Shown piece by piece: positions 1-7,937 of a stretch of 64,000 nt of DNA (positions within the stretch are counted from its first letter, which is position 1; every line of letters starts with the position of its first letter). Source of the DNA: Mxb001 sp049431945 (GTDB lineage Bacteria; Actinomycetota; Actinomycetes; S36-B12). The stretch covers positions 34,151 through 98,150 of the forward strand of contig JBMTDJ010000001.1 of assembly GCA_049431945.1 (NCBI GenBank), read 5' to 3'. The position numbers were made by a program, and so were the translations under genes. A model generated the notes under the pieces. That model worked only from the letters and a program-made list of their open reading frames with translations, searched no databases and was not told where the DNA came from.

Positions 1-1119
1 GCCCGCATCCTCCTGTCCGAGGACCACGCTGCCACGCAGGGAGCCGCGTCCACGCAGGAGCTCCTCGTCGCGCAGTCCGTGCTCGGCCACGTCGGCAATC
101 ACATCGTGCGTGATGCTCATGACGTCGCCCACCTTGTCGGGCAGGCAGCCGACGTAGACGCCTGTGTATCCGGTGTCGGCGAAGCTCGAGACGAAGGAGT
201 AGACGGAGTACGCCAGGCCGCGATCCTCGCGAATGCTCTGGAACAGTCGGCTCGACATGCCCCCGCCCAGAGCCGCGTTGAGCACCCCCAGCGCATAGCG
301 GCGGTCGTCGGTACGACGTATCCCGCCGAGACCCATCACCAGATGGGCCTGCTCCGACGGCCGGTGCGAGATGCCGCGTGCGCCGCGTCCGGGGGCCGGG
401 TGCGCCCGACGAGATGTGTCCCGCACCTCGGGCTCGGCGGGCGCGCTCGAAGCCCCGAAGGCGTCGCGCACCTGCTCGACGACCTCGTCATGGTCGACCG
501 CACCCGCCGCCGCGACAACCATCCGCGAGGGGACGTAGTGGCGGCGGTAGAAGCTGCGAATCCCCTGGGCCGTGAGAGCCGCGAGGGACTCCTGCGTCCC
601 GAGGATCGGGCGGCCGAGCGGGCCATCGCCGTAGTGCGTGCGCATGTAGAGGTCGTGCACCGTGTCGCCGGGATCATCGTCATTCATGGCGATCTCCTCG
701 AGGATCACCTGACGTTCACCCTCGATGTCCCGGGCGTCGAGCCTGCCACGCAGGACGACATCGCACACCGTGTCAATCGCCAGCTGGGTGTCATCGTCGA
801 GGACCCGGGCGTAGTAGCAGGTGTACTCCTTGGTGGTGAATGCGTTGAGCTCACCACCCACGGCCTCGATCGGCGCGGTGATCTCCCAGGCACTGCGCGT
901 TGCTGTGCCCTTGAAGAGCAGGTGCTCCAGGAAGTGTGCGGCGCCGGTCTGGCGTGGGGTCTCATCGCGAGACCCCACACCGATCCAGGCACCGAAGGAG
1001 ACCGAGCGCACGCCGGGCACCGACTCCGTGACAACCCTGAGGCCGTTGGGCAACGTCGTGCGACGCACGACCGCACCATCGGCACCCTCGAGCAGGGTGC
1101 GGGTGCGTGCCCGTGACAT
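1..1119 (-). CDS. M16 family zinc peptidase (insulinase/processing-peptidase-like), 3' end cut by window
   Basis: Zinc metallopeptidase of the pitrilysin/M16B type; 373 residues are visible of a family usually about 420-460 long, and the C-terminus runs off the left edge. The inverted zinc motif HFLEH lies at residues 62-66, preceded by the typical N-terminal strand (TLPNGLRVV) and the GVGSRDE turn, and followed by an ILEEI segment that carries the third zinc-ligand glutamate. The ATG at 1119 starts 7 nt after the pnp stop, so it is probably co-transcribed with rpsO-pnp, the standard actinobacterial order. No signal peptide is visible, so it is likely cytoplasmic. The substrate cannot be told from the sequence. 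Confidence 0.9.
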   Translation of the reverse strand, partial: MSRARTRTLLEGADGAVVRRTTLPNGLRVVTESVPGVRSVSFGAWIGVGSRDETPRQTGAAHFLEHLLFKGTATRSAWEITAPIEAVGGELNAFTTKEYTCYYARVLDDDTQLAIDTVCDVVLRGRLDARDIEGERQVILEEIAMNDDDPGDTVHDLYMRTHYGDGPLGRPILGTQESLAALTAQGIRSFYRRHYVPSRMVVAAAGAVDHDEVVEQVRDAFGASSAPAEPEVRDTSRRAHPAPGRGARGISHRPSEQAHLVMGLGGIRRTDDRRYALGVLNAALGGGMSSRLFQSIREDRGLAYSVYSFVSSFADTGYTGVYVGCLPDKVGDVMSITHDVIADVAEHGLRDEELLRGRGSLRGSVVLGQEDAG

Positions 1120-1126
1120 CGAAGCG

Positions 1127-3334
1127 CTACTCCGCCGCAGCGGTCTCGGCGTCGCCGCCCTCGATCACGGGAATGAGCGAGAGCTTGCCGCGCGGATCGA
1201 CTTCCTTGATCTCGACCTGCACCTTGTCGCCGACCTTGAGGACCTCCTCGACGTTCTCGAGGCGCTTCTTGCCGGGCGAGAGCTTCTTGACCTCCGAGAT
1301 GTGCAGGAGGCCGTCGCGTCCGGGCATGAGCGAGACGAACGCGCCGAAGTTGGTCGTCTTCACGACGGTGCCGAGGTAGCGCTCGCCGACCTCCGGCATC
1401 GTCGGGTTAGCGATGGCGTTGATCTTGGCCCGGGCGGCCTCGGCCGCGGCACCATCGGAGGCTCCGATGAAGATCGTGCCGTCGTCCTCGATCGTGATGT
1501 CGGCGCCGGTGTCCTCTTGGATCTGGTTGATGATCTTGCCCTTCGGCCCGATCACCTCGCCGATCTTGTCCACCGGGATGTTGACCGTGATGATGCGCGG
1601 TGCGTAGAGCGACATCTCGCCAGGCGCATCGATGGCCTCGGCCATGACGTCGAGGATCGTCAGGCGCGCCTCGCGTGCCTGATCGAGCGCCCCGGCGAGC
1701 ACCGAGGCGGGGATGCCGTCGAGCTTGGTGTCCAACTGCAGCGCGGTGACGAAGTCCTTCGTGCCCGCCACCTTGAAGTCCATGTCACCGAAGGCATCCT
1801 CGGCGCCGAGGATGTCGGTGATGGCGACGTACTCCGTCTTGCCATCGATCTCGCCGCTGATGAGGCCCATGGCGATGCCGGCGACCGGAGCCTTGAGCGG
1901 CACGCCCGCGGCCATGAGCGACATCGTGCTGGCGCACACCGAGCCCATGGACGTCGAGCCGTTGGACCCGAGCGCCTCGGAGACCTGACGGATCGCGTAG
2001 GGGAACTCATCACGGGTCGGGAGCACCGGGAGCAGCGCGCGCTCAGCGAGCGCTCCGTGGCCGATCTCGCGACGCTTGGGCGAGCCCACGCGGCCCGTCT
2101 CACCGGTGGAGTACGGCGGGAAGTTGTAGTTGTGCATGTAGCGCTTGCGGTTGTCAGGCGACAGGGTGTCGAGCCACTGCTCCATCTTGAGCATATTCAG
2201 GGTGGTCACACCGAGGATCTGTGTCTCACCGCGCTCGAAGAGAGCCGACCCGTGCACGCGCGGAAGCACATCGACCTCAGCCGCGAGCACGCGGATGTCG
2301 CGGGGACCGCGACCGTCGATGCGAACCTTGTCGCGCAGCACGCGCTCGCGCACGCTCTTCTTGGTCACGCTGCGCAGTGCGGCGCTAATCTCCTTCTCGC
2401 GTCCCTGGAATCGATCGGCGAGGGCGGCGACCACGTCAGCCTTGATGAGGTCGAGTGCCTCCTCGCGCTCGGCCTTGCTCACGATGGTGAGGGCTTCAGC
2501 CACGCGCGCGGACGCGATCTCGGACACGGCGTCGTAGACGTCCTCCTGGTAGTCGAGGAAGACGGGGAAGTCGCGCACCGGCTTGGCCGATGCATCGGCG
2601 AGCGCCTGCTGTGCCTCGCACAGCGCGCGGATGAAGACCTTGCTCGCCTCGAGGCCCTCAGCGACGACGGTCTCGGTCGGCGCCTTGGCCCCACCGGCGA
2701 CGAGGTCGACGGTCTCGGTCGTGGCCTCGGCCTCGACCATCATGATCGCGACGTCATCGCCCACGACCCGGCCGGCGACGACCATGTCGAACACCGCACG
2801 CTCAAGGTCGGAGTGACGTGGGAAGGCCACCCACTGTCCGTCGATGAGCGCGACGCGCACCCCACCGATCGGGCCGGAGAAGGGCAGCCCGGCGATCTGC
2901 GTCGACGCAGAGGCGGCATTGATCGCAAGCACGTCGTAGAGATCGTCGGGGTTGAGCGCGAGGACCGTGACAACGATCTGGATCTCGTTGCGCAGGCCAT
3001 TGGCGAACGACGGGCGCAGGGGCCGGTCGATGAGTCGGCACGTGAGGATGGCGTCTTCAGTGGGACGCCCCTCACGGCGGAAGAACGAGCCGGGGATCCG
3101 GCCGACCGAGTACATCCGCTCCTCGACGTCGACGGTGAGCGGGAAGAAGTCGAAATGCTCCTTGGGCTGCTTCGACGCGGTCGTGGCGCTGAGCACCATC
3201 GTGTCGTCGTCGAGGAAGGCAGCGACGCTGCCGGCGGCCTGGCGGGCCAGGCGGCCCGTCTCGAAGCGGATGGTGCGGGTGCCGAAGGCGCCGTTGTCGA
3301 GGACGGCTTCGGTGGTGGTGACAGAACCCTCCAC
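1127..3334 (-). CDS. pnp: Polyribonucleotide nucleotidyltransferase (PNPase)
   Basis: Phosphorolytic 3'-5' exoribonuclease and RNA-tailing enzyme. At 735 aa it has the full layout: RNase PH domain 1 (about 15-150), the alpha-helical middle domain, RNase PH domain 2 (about 340-560) with the acidic EDAFGDMDF active-site segment, a KH domain (about 578-645, motif IGPKGKII) and a C-terminal S1 domain (about 648-720, TNFGAFVSL and DGLLHISE). It starts at GTG 3334 with AAGGAG 6 nt upstream. It lies downstream of rpsO, separated by a roughly 212-nt structured leader, which resembles the arrangement in which PNPase controls its own mRNA in other bacteria. Confidence 0.97.
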   Translation of the reverse strand: MEGSVTTTEAVLDNGAFGTRTIRFETGRLARQAAGSVAAFLDDDTMVLSATTASKQPKEHFDFFPLTVDVEERMYSVGRIPGSFFRREGRPTEDAILTCRLIDRPLRPSFANGLRNEIQIVVTVLALNPDDLYDVLAINAASASTQIAGLPFSGPIGGVRVALIDGQWVAFPRHSDLERAVFDMVVAGRVVGDDVAIMMVEAEATTETVDLVAGGAKAPTETVVAEGLEASKVFIRALCEAQQALADASAKPVRDFPVFLDYQEDVYDAVSEIASARVAEALTIVSKAEREEALDLIKADVVAALADRFQGREKEISAALRSVTKKSVRERVLRDKVRIDGRGPRDIRVLAAEVDVLPRVHGSALFERGETQILGVTTLNMLKMEQWLDTLSPDNRKRYMHNYNFPPYSTGETGRVGSPKRREIGHGALAERALLPVLPTRDEFPYAIRQVSEALGSNGSTSMGSVCASTMSLMAAGVPLKAPVAGIAMGLISGEIDGKTEYVAITDILGAEDAFGDMDFKVAGTKDFVTALQLDTKLDGIPASVLAGALDQAREARLTILDVMAEAIDAPGEMSLYAPRIITVNIPVDKIGEVIGPKGKIINQIQEDTGADITIEDDGTIFIGASDGAAAEAARAKINAIANPTMPEVGERYLGTVVKTTNFGAFVSLMPGRDGLLHISEVKKLSPGKKRLENVEEVLKVGDKVQVEIKEVDPRGKLSLIPVIEGGDAETAAAE

Positions 3335-3354
3335 GGGTCACTCCTTGGGTGCGA

Positions 3355-3399
3355 CGGTCGCGTGCGACCGAGACGCCCGCCGTAGTGCCCGGTCTCGGG
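3355..3399 (-). promoter_or_regulatory. Two hairpins in the pnp 5' leader
   Basis: The leader between rpsO and pnp contains a 7-bp inverted repeat, CGGTCGC/GCGACCG (3355-3361 with 3364-3370), and a smaller CCCG-GTCT-CGGG hairpin (3388-3399), both upstream of the pnp Shine-Dalgarno site. They are seen in the sequence. A role in RNase processing or PNPase autoregulation is inferred from the known behaviour of enterobacterial pnp leaders. Confidence 0.4.
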
Positions 3400-3506
3400 A
3401 GCCGGTCTTCGATCGAGGCCGCCGGGTCATCGCCCGGGAGCCACTACCGAGGACCGACCAATCGCGGCGGCGCGTCGTGTGTGTGTTGTCTATTCAGTTA
3501 TACGCC

Positions 3507-3558
3507 GCATCCGTCAGGGACGGATGCCCGTGTCCTTGAGAATCCGTCAGCGACGGAT
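3507..3558 (-). promoter_or_regulatory. Twin ATCCGTC/GACGGAT hairpins at the rpsO 3' end
   Basis: Two hairpins share the same arm sequence. GCATCCGTC-AGG-GACGGATGC (3507-3527) is a perfect 9-bp stem with a 3-nt loop. ATCCGTC-AGC-GACGGAT (3542-3558) is a 7-bp stem that covers the last rpsO codons and stop. There is no downstream T tract on the transcribed strand, so this does not look like a standard intrinsic terminator; it could be a processing or stabilising element, or a Rho-independent stop without a U tail. Confidence 0.45.
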
Positions 3559-3816
3559 ACCGAGGCGCTCGATGATCGAGCGGTAGCGATTGATGTCCGT
3601 GCGCTGCAGGTACTGCAGCAGCCGGCGGCGCTGGCCGACGAGGATGAGCAGGCCACGACGCGAGTGGTGGTCGTGCTTGTGGCTCTTGAGGTGCTCCGTG
3701 AGGTCGCTAATGCGACGGGTGAGCATCGCCACCTGGACCTCGGGGCTCCCGGTGTCCTGGGGGGATGAGCCGTACTCGGCGATGATCTGCTGCTTCGTGG
3801 CGCTATCCAGCGACAT
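3547..3816 (-). CDS. rpsO: 30S ribosomal protein S15
   Basis: Primary 16S rRNA-binding protein of the small subunit platform. The 89-aa length is exactly standard, with the family landmarks TGSPEVQVA, LTEHLKSHKHDHHSRRGLL and a C-terminal RYRSIIERLGIRR. The ATG at 3816 has an upstream GAGAGGAAA ribosome-binding site; an open frame continues upstream to about 4209, but that part is non-homologous and is rejected as N-terminal sequence. It lies between ribF and pnp, the conserved order. In E. coli S15 represses its own translation; whether it does so here cannot be judged. Confidence 0.97.
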   Translation of the reverse strand: MSLDSATKQQIIAEYGSSPQDTGSPEVQVAMLTRRISDLTEHLKSHKHDHHSRRGLLILVGQRRRLLQYLQRTDINRYRSIIERLGIRR

Positions 3817-3880
3817 GGTGTTTCCTCTCGGGCGCGTCGGCCGCCCTGACCCGAGCTGCTGCTCAGATCTCCCAGGCGGT

Positions 3881-3895
3881 GACCCCGGCGGGGTC
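3881..3895 (-). terminator. Possible hairpin terminator between ribF and rpsO
   Basis: GACCCC-GGC-GGGGTC, a 6-bp GC stem with a 3-nt loop, lies in the 127-nt gap between the ribF stop and the rpsO start. There is no U tract. It could equally be leader structure of rpsO. Confidence 0.25.
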
Positions 3896-3943
3896 GTCAC
3901 GAGTCCCCGGGCGCCCGCCCTAGGACCGTCGAGGATGAGGGTA

Positions 3944-4828
3944 TCAGCCCCCGAGGGCCCTTCGCGCACCCGCGACGTCCCTGGCCATCTGCGCGACCAG
4001 ATCGTCCACCGAGTCGAAGACCTGCTGGCCTCGCAGGCGCGCGACGAGGTCGATCGCGGCCGGAGCCCCGTAGATGTCCAGCCCCTCACGGTCGATCGCG
4101 TAGGCCTCGACCCTGCGGTCGGTCCCTGCGAACTGCGGATTGGTTCCGATCGAGATCGCTGCCGGCAGGATCTCCCCCGCGACGACGAGCCAGCCCGCGT
4201 ACACGCCATCCGGAGGGATTGCCAGGTCCCTCGTCACGTCCAGGTTGGCCGTGGGGTAGCCGAGCTCGCGGCCGCGCTGATCGCCGCGCACGACGACGCC
4301 CTCGAGCCTGTGGGGACGGCCCAGCATGAGGGTTGCCGAAGCCACATCCCCTTCGGAGATCGCCTCGCGGATCCGGGTGGACGACCACGCGTCAGCGTCC
4401 TCCCCTGATACGAGCGGAAGCGCCTGGACGTCGAAGCCCAGTTCGGCGCCGAGACTCTCAAGAGCAGCCGTGTCCCCGGCCGCGCGCGCCCCGAACCGGA
4501 AGTTCTCCCCCACGATGACGAGGTCGGCGCGAATACGCGGATCCTCGCGGAGCATCCGGGCGAAGTCCGCCGGGGAGCTCGCGGCGAGTTCCCGGGTGAA
4601 CTCCAGCACCACGACCTCGTCCGCGCCTGCCTCGCGAAGGAGGGCCTCGCGGCGCGCCACGGTGCTGAGCATCGGCGGCGCGAGATCCGGCCGCACGATG
4701 GCAGCTGGGTGGGGGTCGAACGTCACCGCGATGACCTGACCGTCGCCCGCTCGATCACGGGCCATGCGCACGAGCGCACGATGGCCGCCGTGGACACCGT
4801 CGAAGTTGCCGATGGTCGCGACGCGCAC
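3944..4828 (-). CDS. ribF: Bifunctional riboflavin kinase / FMN adenylyltransferase
   Basis: Converts riboflavin to FMN and then FAD. At 294 aa, the N-terminal nucleotidyltransferase domain carries GNFDGVHGGH (about 7-16), and the C-terminal flavokinase domain (about 175-290) carries the GYPTANL motif. Length and domain order are normal for the bacterial bifunctional enzyme. The start is GTG at 4828, preceded by a CAGGCT box 6 nt upstream, compatible with a leaderless mRNA. Its usual partner truB lies further upstream here because a nucleotide-sugar dehydrogenase gene intervenes. Confidence 0.96.
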   Translation of the reverse strand: MRVATIGNFDGVHGGHRALVRMARDRAGDGQVIAVTFDPHPAAIVRPDLAPPMLSTVARREALLREAGADEVVVLEFTRELAASSPADFARMLREDPRIRADLVIVGENFRFGARAAGDTAALESLGAELGFDVQALPLVSGEDADAWSSTRIREAISEGDVASATLMLGRPHRLEGVVVRGDQRGRELGYPTANLDVTRDLAIPPDGVYAGWLVVAGEILPAAISIGTNPQFAGTDRRVEAYAIDREGLDIYGAPAAIDLVARLRGQQVFDSVDDLVAQMARDVAGARRALGG

Positions 4829-4834
4829 GAGCGA

Positions 4835-4840
4835 AGCCTG
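4835..4840 (-). promoter_or_regulatory. Possible -10 box of a leaderless ribF transcript
   Basis: CAGGCT on the minus strand ends 6 nt before the ribF GTG. It fits the loose actinobacterial pattern xANNNT. No convincing -35 is seen. Confidence 0.3.
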
Positions 4841-4932
4841 CCAGGCGTCCGCGGCACGCCGCGAGCCGCCTCAGTCCAACAGGGGGAACTGAGCCAGCCC
4901 GACAGCCGTTGTTCGGCCACCCCCACCGACTG

Positions 4933-6198
4933 TTAGAGCCGCACCACGCGGGGGCCGCTGGCGACTCCCCGGGTATCGAACAGTCGTTTGGAGGACTCCG
5001 CGATGGTCGGCAGGTCGTACGCGGAGTGGTGCTGCAGCAGGACGGTGAGATCCGCCCGCTCCAGGGCGGACTCCACGGACGCCTCGCTCTCGAGCCTCAG
5101 GGAGCCGACATTCCACGTCGCGACGTGGGGGTCGTGGTACGACACCTGCGCCCCCTTGTCGATGAGTTCCATGGCGATCGGCTTCGCCGGTGACTCGCGC
5201 TGGTCGGCGATGTCGGGCTTGTACGTCACCCCGAGCAGCAGGATCGTCGAGCCCCGAAGAGCCTTGCCCTCTTCGTTGAGCACGTCCTGGATGCGCCTGA
5301 CGACGTAGGCGGGCATGCCGCCATTGATCTCCTGCGCCAACTCGACGAACCGGAAGGGATAGCCGAGCTGGGTCTGCACCTGGTAGGACAGGTAGTTGGG
5401 GTCGATCGGGATGCAATGGCCGCCCACACCAGGGCCGGGGTAGAACGCCTGGAAGCCGAAGGGCTTGCTCTTGGCCGCCTCGATCACGTCCCACAGGTCG
5501 ATGCCCAGCTCGTGGCAGAACCGCGCCATCTCGTTGACCAGGGCGATGTTGATGTGCCGATACGTGTTCTCGAGCAATTTGGCCATCTCGGCCTCGCGCG
5601 TGCCTCGCACGCGTACCACCTGGTCGACGACCTTGCCGTAGAACTCCGCGGCAGCGTCGGTGCAGTCCTGCGTGTGGCCGCCCACGATCTTGGGGGTGTT
5701 GCGCAGGCCGAAGGCCGGATTGCCCGGATCGATGCGCTCAGGGCTGAAGGCGAGATGGAAGTCGCTCCCGGCCGCGAGCCCCCCGGCCTCGAGAATCGGC
5801 CGGACTTCGTCAGCCGTCGTGCCGGGGTAGGTGGTGGACTCCAGAACGATGAGATGCCCCGGGCGCAGGTGCTCGGCGATCGTGCGGGCCGCACTGAGGA
5901 CCGTCGCCAGGTCCGGTCCGCCATCCGGTGCCAGTGGCGTGGGGACGCAAATGACGACCGTGCTGGAGTCGGCGATGACAGAGGCATCGGTCGTCGCCGA
6001 GAAGCCTGCGTCGAGCATCGCCCGGACGTCGTCGTCGGTGAGGTCATCGACATGCGACCGCCCGGAGTTGAGCCCGTCGACGACCGCGTCGGACACGTCG
6101 AGCCCGGTGACGGACAGACCCGAGCGCGTGGCCTCCTGGGCCAGCGGCAAACCGACGTAGCCAAGGCCGATGACCACGAGATCGCGTGCCTGGCGCAT
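4933..6198 (-). CDS. Nucleotide-sugar 6-dehydrogenase (UDP-ManNAc/UDP-GlcNAc dehydrogenase type)
   Basis: NAD-dependent four-electron oxidation of a UDP-hexose(amine) to the uronic acid, supplying cell-surface polysaccharide synthesis. At 421 aa it has an N-terminal Rossmann motif GLGYVGLPLA (about 12-21), a central dimerisation domain with LLENTYRHINIALVNE, the catalytic cysteine in GVGGHCIPIDP, and a C-terminal UDP-binding domain (GVTYKPD, DPH). The GHCIP(I)DP context and overall form resemble WecC/WbpA-like enzymes more than UDP-glucose dehydrogenase, but the exact substrate is inferred. It is oddly placed between truB and ribF, with no glycan-synthesis neighbours. A GGAGG site precedes the ATG at 6198. 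Confidence 0.88.
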   Translation of the reverse strand: MRQARDLVVIGLGYVGLPLAQEATRSGLSVTGLDVSDAVVDGLNSGRSHVDDLTDDDVRAMLDAGFSATTDASVIADSSTVVICVPTPLAPDGGPDLATVLSAARTIAEHLRPGHLIVLESTTYPGTTADEVRPILEAGGLAAGSDFHLAFSPERIDPGNPAFGLRNTPKIVGGHTQDCTDAAAEFYGKVVDQVVRVRGTREAEMAKLLENTYRHINIALVNEMARFCHELGIDLWDVIEAAKSKPFGFQAFYPGPGVGGHCIPIDPNYLSYQVQTQLGYPFRFVELAQEINGGMPAYVVRRIQDVLNEEGKALRGSTILLLGVTYKPDIADQRESPAKPIAMELIDKGAQVSYHDPHVATWNVGSLRLESEASVESALERADLTVLLQHHSAYDLPTIAESSKRLFDTRGVASGPRVVRL

Positions 6199-6252
6199 CG
6201 TCTGTCAACCTCCGCGTAGGCGCCGCTCCCCACGGCTCGGCGCTGGGTCAGC

Positions 6253-7188
6253 CTACGCGGGGTCGAGTCCGGGCGGGAACACCGCCGAGTACGTTGCCAC
6301 TCCCGATCGCGACTCGGCGAGGGCAAGGAGGACGCTGTCGTGGAGCAGCGCCACGGTGCCCGTATCGGGCGCGCCCGTCGGCCACGGGATCCGCACGCCG
6401 TGGACCACGGAGCGCACCAGCGAGGGGTCGATCTCGATCCAGGGCATCGACCTGCGCGCGACCTCTCCCATCGACAGCAGGGGCGCATCCCCGATGTCGT
6501 CAGGACGGCAGGCGTCGTCGAGGGTCAGGTCCCCCGATCGAGTACGTCGAAGTGCCGTGACGTGCCCTCCCACGCCGAGTGAGGCCCCGATGTCGCGGGC
6601 AAGAGCACGCACGTAGGTGCCCGACGAGCAGGCCACACGGACGTCGATGGTGGTGACGGGAACGCCGTCGATGTCGCCACGGGTCAACTCCAGCAGGTCG
6701 AAGGCGTCGATCACCACATCCCGCTCGGGCAACTCGATGTCCTCACCGGCTCGCACGCGCTCGTGTGCCCTCTTGCCATCCACGTGCACAGCACTGACGG
6801 CACTCGGGCGTTGCCGGACCGCGCCACGCCAGACCGACATCGCGGCCTCGACATCGGACTCTGACGCGTGGACCCCGATGGCGCTCACGCGATCGCCCTG
6901 GCTGTCGTCGGTGGTCGTGCCGATGCCGAGGACGATGCTGGCGAGGTACTCCTTGCCCTGACCCGAGAGGTGCCCGAGCAGTCGCGTGGCAGACCCGACC
7001 CCGAGGACGAGGACGCCGGTGGCGAGAGGGTCGAGTGTGCCCGCGTGCCCGACCCGACGAGTCCCGAGGGCCTTGCGGGCGCGACCGACGATCGCGTGGG
7101 ACGTGGGCCCTTCGGGCTTGTCCACCACGACGATGCCGTGCGGGGCAGGCGCCACAGCCGACCCCGCGGGCCGACCCTCGCCCGTCAT
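6253..7188 (-). CDS. truB: tRNA pseudouridine(55) synthase
   Basis: Isomerises U55 in the T-psi-C loop of tRNA. At 311 aa it contains the catalytic-aspartate loop GHAGTLDPLATGVL (about 47-60), the N-terminal VVVDKPEGPTSH motif and, further on, the CSSGTYVRALARDIG segment typical of TruB. The C-terminal extension (about 225-311) is the usual actinobacterial one. Its start overlaps the 3' end of rbfA by 4 nt (7185-7188), so the two are translationally coupled in the infB-DUF503-rbfA-truB series. Confidence 0.96.
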   Translation of the reverse strand: MTGEGRPAGSAVAPAPHGIVVVDKPEGPTSHAIVGRARKALGTRRVGHAGTLDPLATGVLVLGVGSATRLLGHLSGQGKEYLASIVLGIGTTTDDSQGDRVSAIGVHASESDVEAAMSVWRGAVRQRPSAVSAVHVDGKRAHERVRAGEDIELPERDVVIDAFDLLELTRGDIDGVPVTTIDVRVACSSGTYVRALARDIGASLGVGGHVTALRRTRSGDLTLDDACRPDDIGDAPLLSMGEVARRSMPWIEIDPSLVRSVVHGVRIPWPTGAPDTGTVALLHDSVLLALAESRSGVATYSAVFPPGLDPA

Positions 7189-7622
7189 CCGGCCGCGTCC
7201 TCCTCGTCGGGATGGCGGTAGGGGTCGGGATCACCGGCGTAATGAGCGCCTGTCGCCTGAGCGTGCACCTGCGCATCCGACTCCGCGGCTGCCTTGAGCA
7301 GGTCGTCGATGTGGCGTGCATTGTCGGGCAGGGCATCGAGGACGAAGGCCAGCGACGGAGTGTGCTTGATTCCGGTCTGACGACCCACCTCGGTGCGCAG
7401 CACGCCCTTGGCGGACTCCAGCGCCGCTGCTGTCGACGCGCGCTCTTCGTCATCGCCGTAGACGGTGTAGAACACCGTCGCCTCGCGCAGATCGGGCGTC
7501 ACCCGAGCGTCGGTCACGGTGATGAATCCGAGCCGAGGATCCTTGACCTTCATCTCGAGCGTCTCCGCCACGATTTCCCGGACGCGATCCGCAAGCTTGC
7601 GCGCACGAGCCTCTGCAGCCAT
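7185..7622 (-). CDS. rbfA: 30S ribosome-binding factor A
   Basis: Cold-shock/assembly factor that binds immature 30S subunits and helps 16S rRNA 5'-end maturation. At 145 aa from ATG 7622, it has the KH-type core with DPRLGFITVTDARVTPDLREA and the C-terminal LDALPDNARHIDDLL helix. The reading frame is open further upstream, but that part is Arg-rich frame noise over the DUF503 gene; the ATG at 7622 makes a one-base TGATG junction with that gene's stop, which decides the start. Confidence 0.95.
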   Translation of the reverse strand: MAAEARARKLADRVREIVAETLEMKVKDPRLGFITVTDARVTPDLREATVFYTVYGDDEERASTAAALESAKGVLRTEVGRQTGIKHTPSLAFVLDALPDNARHIDDLLKAAAESDAQVHAQATGAHYAGDPDPYRHPDEEDAAG

Positions 7623-7927
7623 CACCGCAACCCTTCGTCTTCGCCGCCGAACAACCGTCGGCGGGCTCCCACGAGCATCGTCTCCGGCAGTCCGGAGACC
7701 CACTCCTCGCATGCATCCACCACGCCCCGGGCGTGGGTCGCATCACCGGACACCGCGGCGACCGTCACCTGGGCCCGGCGATGCAGGTCCTGGTAGTCCG
7801 TCTCCGCCACGGCGACATCGAACCTCCTGCGAACCTCCTTGACGATGGGGCGCACGATGGCCCGCTTCTCCTTGAGCGAATGGACATCTCCGAGGAGCAG
7901 ATCCAACTCGCAGGTCGCCACGAACAT
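7622..7927 (-). CDS. DUF503 (YlxP-like) protein
   Basis: A 101-aa protein of the DUF503/YlxP family, found between infB and rbfA in many Gram-positives. The visible signature is an N-terminal LDLLLGDVHSLKEKR, then VAETDYQDLHRRAQVTVAAVSGD. The fold is ferredoxin-like and the molecular role is not established; its position suggests ribosome biogenesis or translation. It starts 10 nt after the infB stop and its own stop overlaps the rbfA start by one base. Confidence 0.9.
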   Translation of the reverse strand: MFVATCELDLLLGDVHSLKEKRAIVRPIVKEVRRRFDVAVAETDYQDLHRRAQVTVAAVSGDATHARGVVDACEEWVSGLPETMLVGARRRLFGGEDEGLR

Positions 7928-7937
7928 CGAACCCTCG

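Noticed and set aside
821..3385. 854-aa open frame on the plus strand opposite pnp
   Set aside because: His/Asp/Arg/Leu-rich shadow created by GC-rich codon positions of pnp; no domain and no ribosome site. The same applies to the other long opposite-strand frames.
3547..4209. 220-aa version of rpsO
   Set aside because: S15 is 89 aa; the extra part overlies ribF and is not protein-like.
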